A stretch of DNA of 64,000 bases, from the NCBI GenBank assembly GCA_958296405.1, contig OY282519.1, positions 1,472,132 to 1,536,131 of the forward strand. The letters are read 5' to 3'. The stretch's first letter is position 1, and each line of letters starts with the position of its first letter. The notes under the pieces are model-generated. The model was not told the origin of the DNA. It saw only the letters and a program-made list of their open reading frames with translations, and did no database searches. This document shows positions 26,201 to 32,954 of this stretch, piece after piece. This DNA comes from an uncultured Pseudomonadales bacterium (GTDB lineage Bacteria; Pseudomonadota; Gammaproteobacteria; Pseudomonadales; Azotimanducaceae). A program made the position numbers and the translations under genes.

Positions 26201-27367
26201 GAGTGCCTCTCTAGCGAAGTCAACGTCGCCGAATTCGATGCGTTCATGCGGGCGTTCATCAGTGCGCACGCCGATTTCTCCGGTTCTGAGCTGTTGCTAG
26301 ATGTCTCGCAGCAGGTTGGCTATGAGCAGTCGGTGCGTCTGTGGCGCTGTGCACCGTTCCAAGCGAAGACTTGGCGGATGATGGATCATCTGCCTGCGGA
26401 CGTGCGAGACGGCTATTGGCGCACGGTCTCGCCCGATCGTTGGAGACTCGCAGAAGCGGAGTGTACGGAGATCGTTGATCGGCTCCTCACCGCCAAGCGC
26501 CCGTACGCAGCGTTCAATGCGATGATGTATCAGTGGGAGCACGTCGAGACTGGCTGCCTCAAACGGCTCTTGATGGATCTCGTATCTGGCAACGGTGTAC
26601 CGGAAGATGCGGTCCCGATCGAGTCTTGGCATGTGTCGAACGCACTGGAAGCGCTACAGGCGCGTCCCGGTAAGACGTTACAGGAGATGGCCAGACTGGA
26701 GTTCGCCTTCATCGAGGCGCTGGGCGACCATAGCGAACACGGAATCCCAAATCTCGAACGTCTGATCGCGAAATCGCCTAGCTTTTTTGTTGAGATGCTC
26801 TCTCACTGTTTTGAACGCGGGGATGGCGGCCAAGATCCGGCAGAGTGGCGGATCGTAGATCCGGAGCGCCGGCAAGTGATGGCGAGGCGTGCATACAGTC
26901 TCCTACGTCAAGCTGCTCGAATTCCGGGAACGGATGCCAACGGGGCGATACAGGTGAACCATCTGTTGCATTGGCTCAAACAGACGCGAGAGCTCTGTGC
27001 AAAAGTCGGTCGGGCCGGGATAGGAGACCATATGATCGGTCAGCTTCTCTCGAAGGCACCTCCAGACGGCGATGGTGTATGGCCATGCCATGCAGTCTGC
27101 GAAGCCTTGGAGACGGTGGCTTCCACGGACATCCAACAAGGTTTCGCCGTTGGCAAGTTCAATTCCCGTGGCCCTTACTTCCGTAGGATCGACGAAGGGG
27201 GCGATCAGGAGCGGGAGCTCTCTGCACGGTATCGACGCTGGGCACAACAGCGGATTGACTATCCTATTGCCAGCAGGGCTATCAATAGGATCGCGGATGC
27301 CTACGACGACGATGCAATGTTTGAGGATGGGCAAGACACGTTGCGCAAGCGCTTGGACAATTTGTGA
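23291..27367 (+). CDS. XRE/HigA-type HTH fused to a nuclease-like domain and a very long helical region
   Basis: The 1358-residue product starts at a GTG with GGAG 8 nt upstream; an in-frame GTG at 23237 lies inside the promoter and is rejected. Residues about 8-65 are a HigA/XRE helix-turn-helix (SVKEAAARLGVGRPALSNLL). Residues about 95-250 look like a PD-(D/E)XK-type nuclease: PGWDGWVEAG (D147), WEFGTSK (E167), lysines 172 and 177, then FIFVTPRNWSGK and VRAYDASDIEQWL. The usual E-x-K is E-x-G here, so a shifted lysine or loss of activity is possible. The remaining 1100 residues are largely helical and show no Walker A motif. The family is unnamed to me; context and architecture suggest a self-repressed defence or addiction protein. 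Confidence 0.65.
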   Translation: MQQKQTTVGQHIRDKVIPSGMSVKEAAARLGVGRPALSNLLNGKASLSPTMALRLERAFGADGDALLEVQAAHDKARRREAEKGVAVRGYVPRFLTIKARDLEHWADSISARERLPVLLRRLVHATGRDLTRVDFPGFDNSQRPGWDGWVEAGTETRWIPEGMSGWEFGTSKRPRQKAETDYGRRLALPLEERRLCTFIFVTPRNWSGKDEWAKEKEAAGDGWKAVRAYDASDIEQWLDESIAAPVWLAEMLPTPIAGVKTLETIWREWAAASEPLLTKSIFESNIAVCVKPFKEWLERPPQLPFVVAADSQDEALAFLACLFEHEEIPAAKRDLAAVFTSRETLTMLAGSSSPFIPIAGSDVTQEGLAALYRHMHCIATCPRNAHHPSRDAKAEYFALDLLGSKAFEDALADMGLERHEADRLARESGRSPTILRRRLSRIPHIGTPRWAKDTALARRLIPMCLVGAWHAHKSADQEVLRTLADCEKYKEVAQHVKGLRQLEDCPVWSVGQHRGVTSKVDVLFAVAPLMTEQDIKDFLTLAEYVLSESDPRLELPETERWAAAIHGKVRDHSEALRNGICETLVLLSLHGDGLFREHLGIDVTALVSNLVTRLLTPLDEKLPSQERDLPAYAEAAPSRFLEILEQDLRKDEPAVLSLLKPVAGQPFVRCPRAGLLWALECLAWNPDDLAQVCVLLARLSGTDITDNWANKPTESLAGILRSWMPQTAASVDDRIDVLKMLVRRFPAISWRLCLDEIRAGPRLGAGNYRPQWRSDAAGVGGVASERDFEVFMRCVASVLLGWPDHNQATLGDLVEHVDQIEKLLGHAQSSVWELIDDWGRGENDDEAKAELRERIRLFALTRRGRRNLPSTNDKARLAYESLQPRAPAVRHAWLFANSWVEDSWAEIEDEELDLRARDAKVDDLRQAAMREIWEADGLAGALTMVKNGSDGFTVGRYVALCATDSAGVLRECLSSEVNVAEFDAFMRAFISAHADFSGSELLLDVSQQVGYEQSVRLWRCAPFQAKTWRMMDHLPADVRDGYWRTVSPDRWRLAEAECTEIVDRLLTAKRPYAAFNAMMYQWEHVETGCLKRLLMDLVSGNGVPEDAVPIESWHVSNALEALQARPGKTLQEMARLEFAFIEALGDHSEHGIPNLERLIAKSPSFFVEMLSHCFERGDGGQDPAEWRIVDPERRQVMARRAYSLLRQAARIPGTDANGAIQVNHLLHWLKQTRELCAKVGRAGIGDHMIGQLLSKAPPDGDGVWPCHAVCEALETVASTDIQQGFAVGKFNSRGPYFRRIDEGGDQERELSARYRRWAQQRIDYPIASRAINRIADAYDDDAMFEDGQDTLRKRLDNL

Positions 27368-27447
27368 AGGTGCTTCTTGACACCTGCGTGACAGCGGAAG
27401 TCCGCCACAGTAACGCGGAACTTAAAGCCACGGTCATAGGCTACAGA
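27364..27447 (+). pseudogene. 5' remnant of a VapC-like PIN-domain toxin gene
   Basis: GTGA overlaps the stop of the giant gene, and the frame reads VKVLLDTCVTAEVRHSNAEL, the N-terminal strand and first catalytic Asp (LLDTC) of VapC-type PIN toxins. After about 28 codons the similarity stops and the frame runs on as Arg/Cys-rich nonsense to 27594. The remaining catalytic acids of a roughly 130-residue PIN domain are missing, so no active RNase is expected. The overlap suggests the intact toxin was once translated by coupling to the giant gene. Confidence 0.55.
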
Positions 27448-27851
27448 ATGTGCCCCCGACGGGCTTGCCCTTTGGGGCTACGCCTCCAATCGCGCTCGAA
27501 GGGCCCCAAGACTGACCGAAGGATGCGATGGGTTGGCCTGCATCCTGATGTTGGCGATTGCTCCGGTGACGGCTGCCGGAGAGAACTCGCATGAGAACGT
27601 AAGGGTTCCTGACGAGGACGAGCGGTGTCGTCGGTCCGCAATGCCGCCGAGCAGGGCGGCGCGGCCGCGCAGTTTCAACCTAGGGGCCATGTGCGGCGTC
27701 GGCGAGGGCGTCCCCGAGGACGAAGGGTGCTTTTCCTGAGCGCAGTCCTGTTAAACTGCGGGGGAACTCGACAATCGCCGTGCGGCCGAGGATGCTCGAT
27801 GGTGATAGGCTGTGGACTCGGCGGCGGAGCACACGACAGGGAGCACACCCC
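27448..27851 (+). other. Gene-poor gap at the right end of the island
   Basis: I see no supported gene here. Features are an imperfect GGGGC/GCCCC repeat near 27475-27510 and a short CGCAGT-N8-ACTGCG inverted repeat near 27740-27760. Several forward and reverse frames are open, but all are Arg/Ala/Gly-rich and lack ribosome-binding sites. The composition returns to that of the chromosome, so this may be the right boundary of the island. Confidence 0.4.
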
Positions 27852-28265
27852 ATGACCAGACGAACGCCATTTGCCAATCGGATCGGGTCGCTTTGCGCGG
27901 TGTTCGCCGTGCTGGCGCTGTCGTTGGCCACGTCCGAGGCCCAGGCCCAAGACGCCACGATCAGGCCGGTGGGTTTCAACACCACCGTCACTCGTACGCG
28001 GGTGGCGGCGAATGAACACATGGGTGGATGCGCCGCGCGCCTCGCTCGTGCCGTGCAAGAAGCGACTGGGCTGAACTGCGCCGACAATTGGGTCACCTTC
28101 AGTTGCACCGGCACGCACACCAGCAGGGCGAACGCGATGCGTCTGTTCGACTCTGCCCAACTGGCTTTTGTGACGGGCCGGCGCGTGGCCGTGTGGGTGG
28201 ATGACGTGCGCAAGCACAGCGGCGTTTGTTTCGCTTCGCGCTTGGACGTGCTCCCCCCCACTTAA
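27852..28265 (+). CDS. Small exported protein of unknown function
   Basis: The 137-residue product starts at ATG with GGGAG 8 nt upstream. It has a clear signal peptide (hydrophobic SLCAVFAVLALSLA, cleavage expected after EAQA) and so should be periplasmic. The mature part of about 105 residues has four cysteines (GGCAARL, GLNCADN, SCTGTH, GVCFAS), which could form two disulphides. I recognise no family. It is the first gene after the island and stands alone between it and the sulfotransferase-like gene. Confidence 0.65.
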   Translation: MTRRTPFANRIGSLCAVFAVLALSLATSEAQAQDATIRPVGFNTTVTRTRVAANEHMGGCAARLARAVQEATGLNCADNWVTFSCTGTHTSRANAMRLFDSAQLAFVTGRRVAVWVDDVRKHSGVCFASRLDVLPPT

Positions 28266-28411
28266 CCTCGGCGGCATAGGCGCGGGAGCCCCGCGGATCG
28301 AAGGGCGTTTTTGGTAGCGCTCCCTGCGTCAATCTAGCAATCTAGCCGGTGCCTGCGACGTCGGTGGAGCAGGGGTATGGCAATCGCTGACGCCATCATC
28401 GCAAGCGCCCT

Positions 28412-29452
28412 ATGAAAAAGCTCATCGTTCACATCGGCTGTGGCAAGGGCGGCAGTTCGGCGATACAGCGGGGCCTGCGCCTGAACGTCGCGGCGTTGGC
28501 CGAGCAGGGCATCGTGGTCCCTAGTTCGGGCCTTGACCCCCGCTCGGTCGTCACTGGCCGACACACCGAGTTCTTCGAATCCCTCGTCGAGCGCCGTGGC
28601 GCGACCGACATCCCGTCGCTTGGCGATCTCTTGGACACAGCCGCAGGGGACGGTGCGTCCACCCTCGTCTTGTCCGCGGAAAACCTCTCAAATCCGACGG
28701 GCTTCGAGAAGACGTTTGCCAAACTGAAGGGGCGTTTCGATGTGTTAATCGTGCTGTATGTGCGCCGTCAAGACGAGTATTTGGCATCGTCGTGGCAGCA
28801 GTGGAACGTGAAAGAAGGCCACTCGCTACTGTCTTGGGTTGCCAAGGGCGTCGGCATCCGTGGGGATTGGCTGCGGGTGGCCGAACCGTGGGCAGCCACC
28901 TTCGGCGACGATCACATCATCGCCCGCGTCTTTGACCGCGAGCGCTTGGTTGGCGGCGACGTGTTTCTTGATTTCGCCGATGTGCTGGACGCTGAGGCGG
29001 TGCGCCTCGAGGCGCCAGGGCAAGAGAATCTTGGCCTCTCCGCCATCGTCAGCCGCTTGGTCGAAGGCCGTGGCTTCTTGTTCGACGGCCCGTGCGATCA
29101 AGCGTTCTATGAGAGCTTGCGCGAACTGGCGCCGGATCATTTCCAAGGCAGCAATGACCTGCCGCTTTTCAGCCCGCACGAGGCGAAGGCGATCTTGAGC
29201 CGTTATCGGCAGTCGAACGAGGCGTTTCGACGCCGTTACCTGCCTCACCTCAAGGGCCCGTTGTTCGCTCCGGTTCGAGGACAGGGTGAAGGGGCTGCGA
29301 CGTCGCCCAACGTCGAGGCGCTTGAGCACGGGTTCCTGCAGCGGCAGATATTCAGTTTGCACCAACAGGTTGTGGAACTGCGGCGTTTGGCGACGGAGCC
29401 GCGGCCCGAATCGCGTCTGCGCCGCTGGGCCACGTTTGGGCGGCGCGGTTAG
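28412..29452 (+). CDS. Sulfotransferase-like protein
   Basis: The 346-residue product starts MKKLIVHIGCGKGGSSAIQR, matching the 5'-phosphosulfate-binding loop of bacterial sulfotransferase-like proteins (HxGxxKxGSxxIQ). A later segment, VLYVRRQDEYLASSWQQW, fits the 3'-phosphate-binding RxxxxxxS region. Such enzymes sulfate cell-surface glycans with PAPS. No signal peptide or membrane helix is seen. It is directly followed (next base) by an RmlD-type reductase, which supports a role in making a surface polysaccharide. Acceptor unknown; the assignment rests on the P-loop-like start and is moderate. Confidence 0.6.
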   Translation: MKKLIVHIGCGKGGSSAIQRGLRLNVAALAEQGIVVPSSGLDPRSVVTGRHTEFFESLVERRGATDIPSLGDLLDTAAGDGASTLVLSAENLSNPTGFEKTFAKLKGRFDVLIVLYVRRQDEYLASSWQQWNVKEGHSLLSWVAKGVGIRGDWLRVAEPWAATFGDDHIIARVFDRERLVGGDVFLDFADVLDAEAVRLEAPGQENLGLSAIVSRLVEGRGFLFDGPCDQAFYESLRELAPDHFQGSNDLPLFSPHEAKAILSRYRQSNEAFRRRYLPHLKGPLFAPVRGQGEGAATSPNVEALEHGFLQRQIFSLHQQVVELRRLATEPRPESRLRRWATFGRRG

Positions 29453-30388
29453 ATGCGCCGCCGGCGGGTGCTGCTGCTGGGAGCGGGCGGCCGGCTCGGC
29501 AGCGATGTGGTGTGCGCCCATGCTGCCTCCGGCGCGTCGTTTGACTTGGTGCCGTTGAGCCGGCAGCGCTTGGATCTGGCACGGCCGGACGCCGTGGCCA
29601 AGGCCCTGGCCCATGCTGACTTCGACGTGTTGCTCAATTGCGCTGCGTACCACGATACGGACGCCGCGGAAGACAACGCCGCGCTGGCGTTCGCCGTAAA
29701 CGGGCAAGCGGTGCAGCGTCTTGCAGAGGTGTGTGCGGGCAAGGGCGCGCGGTTCATGCACGTCAGCACAGACTATGTGTTTGGCGGCGATGCGGCGCGG
29801 CGGCCGCTGGCGGAAGGCGACCCCACGGCGCCAGTCAATGTCTACGGTGCCTCCAAGGCATTTGGCGAGACGCTGGCTCGGCTTGCGCTGGAAGACTTGG
29901 TGATTCTGCGCGTCGCCTCCCTCTTTGGGGCGTCGGCGGCCCACGCTGAGCGCGGCAACTTCGTCGAGACGATCATCCGCGTCGCGCGGGAGCGGGGCGA
30001 GCTCAAGGTCGTCGACGATCAGATCATGTCGCCAACCTTCACCGCGGACGCCGCGGCCATCGTCGTAAGGATGCTCGCGGCACACTGCCCACCCGGCACC
30101 TACCATGTGGTCAACTCAGGCGCCGCGAGCTGGTTCGATTTCGCCAGCTCGATTGTCGAGCGCTTGGGAGTGGACGCGACGGTGACGCCATGCCGCAGCG
30201 ACGAAGCGGGTCGGCGGGCGTTGCGGCCGGCCTTCAGCGCACTGGACAATGCCAAGGCGAGCGCCGCGTTTGGGCCCATCCCGTCGTGGCAAGATGCGCT
30301 GGGGCGCTGCTTGCAAGCGCGTGGCTTAGCCGAGAGCGCCGCGCCAAAGCGTGTGCCTCGCGCATCGGCGGCCAACGCATCCAGTTGA
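29453..30388 (+). CDS. RmlD-type dTDP-4-dehydrorhamnose reductase
   Basis: This 311-residue SDR has the N-terminal NAD(P)-binding GAGGRLG (10-16) and the catalytic pair in YGASK (131-135), with the RmlD-like HVSTDYVFGG before it. RmlD reduces dTDP-4-dehydro-L-rhamnose in the last step of dTDP-L-rhamnose synthesis. rmlA, rmlB and rmlC are not in this window, so a related sugar reductase cannot be excluded. The ATG follows the stop of the sulfotransferase-like gene directly, suggesting a two-gene unit for cell-surface glycan decoration. Confidence 0.8.
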   Translation: MRRRRVLLLGAGGRLGSDVVCAHAASGASFDLVPLSRQRLDLARPDAVAKALAHADFDVLLNCAAYHDTDAAEDNAALAFAVNGQAVQRLAEVCAGKGARFMHVSTDYVFGGDAARRPLAEGDPTAPVNVYGASKAFGETLARLALEDLVILRVASLFGASAAHAERGNFVETIIRVARERGELKVVDDQIMSPTFTADAAAIVVRMLAAHCPPGTYHVVNSGAASWFDFASSIVERLGVDATVTPCRSDEAGRRALRPAFSALDNAKASAAFGPIPSWQDALGRCLQARGLAESAAPKRVPRASAANASS

Positions 30389-30467
30389 TGAACGTTGCGC
30401 GCGGCTGAGGCCGAGCATCGGCTAACATTGCCCGCTTCCCGCAGCCCCTAGCCCTCTTGCCCTTCCC

Positions 30468-32900
30468 ATGACCGACGCCGCAGACCGCTACGACCCGCAG
30501 GCCGTGGAGCGCAAGTGGCAGCAGGCCTGGCAGGAGCGCGGCACCAATCTCTTCACGGACGCGGCCCTCGCCGCCGCGAAGCACCCCTACTACAACTTGA
30601 TGATGTTCCCGTACCCCTCGGCGGAGGGGTTGCACATCGGCAATCTCTACGCCTACACCGGCGCAGACGTGAACGGGCGCTACTGGCGCCTCCAAGGCAA
30701 GGATGTGTTCGAGCCCATCGGCTTCGACGCCTTCGGCATCCACTCGGAAAACTACGCCCTGAAGGTGGGCCGCAATCCGCACGACCTCATCCCAGAGAAC
30801 ATCGCCAACTTCACGCGCATGCTGAAGCGCTTCGGCGGCATGTATGACTGGAACCATGTCGTCAACACCACGCATCCGTCGTATTACCGCTGGACGCAAT
30901 GGGTGTTCCTCAAGCTTTTCCACGGTGGGTTGGTGGAACGCCGGGAAGCGCCGGTGAATTGGTGCCCGTCTTGCCGCACGGTGCTCGCCAACGAACAGGT
31001 GCTGCAAGGGCTTTGCGAACGTTGCGAGACGGCAGTTGAGCAACGCCGCTTGCCGCAGTGGTTCTTCAAGATCACGCGCTACGCAGCGCAGTTGCTGGAC
31101 AACTTGGACGGCATCGATTGGTCTGAGGTCACCAAGAAGGCGCAGGCCAACTGGATCGGCCGGAGCGTCGGCGCGGAAGTGGGCTTCATGGCGGGGGGCG
31201 TGTCCATTCCGGTCTTCACCACCCGCCCAGACACCCTGTTCGGCGCCACCTACCTCGTGCTGGCGCCGGAACATCCGGACGTTGCGCGCCTCACCACCGC
31301 GGCGCAGCGCAGGGCGGTGGACGCCTATGTGGACGCGGTGCGCGCCCGCGCCTTGGTTGAGCGGCAAAGGGACGATAAAGAGAAAACCGGCGTCTTCACC
31401 GGCAGCCACGCCATCAACCCGGTGAACGGCGAGGAGATGCCCATTTGGGTGGCGGACTATGTGCTCATGGACTATGGCACCGGCGCCATCATGGCCGTGC
31501 CGGGGCACGACCAGCGGGATTTCGAGTTCGCGAGCGCCTTTGGGCTGCCCATCGTGCGCGTCATCGCGGCGCCCGGCGAGACGGCGCAAACGCCGCTGGC
31601 GCAAGCCTTTGTCGGCGATGGGGTGCTGGTCAATTCAGGTCGCTTCGATGGGTTGTCCGTGGCGGCCGGCAAGGAAGCCGTGGTGGATTGGCTGGCGGAC
31701 GAGCAGGGCGTCGCCCGACGGCAAGTGAACTACCGTCTGCACGATTGGTGCGTTTCCCGCCAACGCTACTGGGGGCCGCCCATCCCCATCGTCCACTGCG
31801 ACGCCTGCGGCCCGGTGCCGGTGCCAGAAGCAGACCTGCCCGTGGAATTGCCGTACTTGGAGGACTTTCGCCCGGACGATTCCGGCATCAGCCCGTTGCA
31901 GCGTGCCAAGGAGTGGTACGAAACAACCTGCCCCCGCTGTGGCGCCGCCGCCCACCGGGAAACGGACGTGACGGACAACTTCCTGTGCAGCGGCTGGTAC
32001 TTCCTGCGCTATCCGAGCGCCGGCGAAGCAGACCAAGCGCTGGACGCCGCGCTCACGCGCAAGTGGCTGCCGGTAGACAGCTACATCGGCGGCAACGAGC
32101 ACGCGGTGCTGCATCTGATGTACGCGCGCTTCCTCACCATGGCGCTGCACGACCAAGGCGTGCTGGGCTTCGATGAGCCGTTCGCCCGCTTTCGCGCCCA
32201 CGGGCTGCTCATCTCCGAGGGGCGCAAGATGTCCAAGAGCCGCGGCAACGTGGTGTCGCCCGATGCGGTCATCGAGCAGTTCGGCGCCGACACGATGCGC
32301 CTCTACTTGCTGTTCCTTGGCCCCTACGAGCAAGGTGGAGACTGGCAGGACAAGGGCATCCAAGGGCCGCGCAGCTTCCTCAACCGCCTTTGGCAGACCG
32401 TTTTGGACGCCGAGGAGGGGCTGGCGGCGTCGGATGTGGAACGGGCGCTGCACAAGACCATCAAACAGGTGACGGAGCAGACCGAAGCGCAGCAGTTCAA
32501 CACCGCCATCGCCGCGATGATGGAATATCTGAACGTCGTTCGCGCCGCTGGCCGCACGACGCGCCGCGCTGAAGTGGCGCCGCTCGTCATCTTGCTGGCG
32601 CCGTATGTGCCGCACATCGCCGAGGAACTGCACGCCCGTTTGGGGCACGGCACGCCCCTCTTCGAGGACGCGACTTGGCCGCGTTTCGACGCCACGAAAC
32701 TCGTGGACGAGACGGTGGAGATCGCGGTGCAGGTGAATGGACGCCTGCGCGGGCGCGTGACCGTCGCGGCCGGTGCCGGCGAAGCGGAGGCATCGGCCCT
32801 CGCGCAGGCACACGAGAACGTTGCGCGCCACTTGGCCGGCAAGACCGTGCGCAAGACCATTTTCGTGCCGGACAAGCTCTTGAGTTTTGTGGTGGGTTAG
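30468..32900 (+). CDS. leuS: Leucyl-tRNA synthetase
   Basis: A class I synthetase of 810 residues, somewhat shorter than E. coli LeuRS (860). The HIGH motif is PYPSAEGLHIGN near residue 56 and the KMSKS motif is GRKMSKSRGN near residue 587. The CP1 editing domain shows TRPDTLFGATYLVLAPEHP and GTGAIMAVPGHDQRDFEFA, and zinc-type cysteines are in NWCPSC. The C-terminal domain includes VQVNGRLRG. In gammaproteobacteria leuS is normally followed directly by lptE and holA; here an opposite-strand gene intervenes. Confidence 0.98.
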   Translation: MTDAADRYDPQAVERKWQQAWQERGTNLFTDAALAAAKHPYYNLMMFPYPSAEGLHIGNLYAYTGADVNGRYWRLQGKDVFEPIGFDAFGIHSENYALKVGRNPHDLIPENIANFTRMLKRFGGMYDWNHVVNTTHPSYYRWTQWVFLKLFHGGLVERREAPVNWCPSCRTVLANEQVLQGLCERCETAVEQRRLPQWFFKITRYAAQLLDNLDGIDWSEVTKKAQANWIGRSVGAEVGFMAGGVSIPVFTTRPDTLFGATYLVLAPEHPDVARLTTAAQRRAVDAYVDAVRARALVERQRDDKEKTGVFTGSHAINPVNGEEMPIWVADYVLMDYGTGAIMAVPGHDQRDFEFASAFGLPIVRVIAAPGETAQTPLAQAFVGDGVLVNSGRFDGLSVAAGKEAVVDWLADEQGVARRQVNYRLHDWCVSRQRYWGPPIPIVHCDACGPVPVPEADLPVELPYLEDFRPDDSGISPLQRAKEWYETTCPRCGAAAHRETDVTDNFLCSGWYFLRYPSAGEADQALDAALTRKWLPVDSYIGGNEHAVLHLMYARFLTMALHDQGVLGFDEPFARFRAHGLLISEGRKMSKSRGNVVSPDAVIEQFGADTMRLYLLFLGPYEQGGDWQDKGIQGPRSFLNRLWQTVLDAEEGLAASDVERALHKTIKQVTEQTEAQQFNTAIAAMMEYLNVVRAAGRTTRRAEVAPLVILLAPYVPHIAEELHARLGHGTPLFEDATWPRFDATKLVDETVEIAVQVNGRLRGRVTVAAGAGEAEASALAQAHENVARHLAGKTVRKTIFVPDKLLSFVVG

Positions 32901-32954
32901 CGCCTCTGATGACGAGCCGTCAATGCCGCGGCGATTGATCTGTTCGCTGGTGCC

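Noticed and set aside
27448-27851. Small reverse and forward frames in the gap after the VapC remnant
   Set aside because: Arg/Ala/Gly-rich with no initiation signals or family match.
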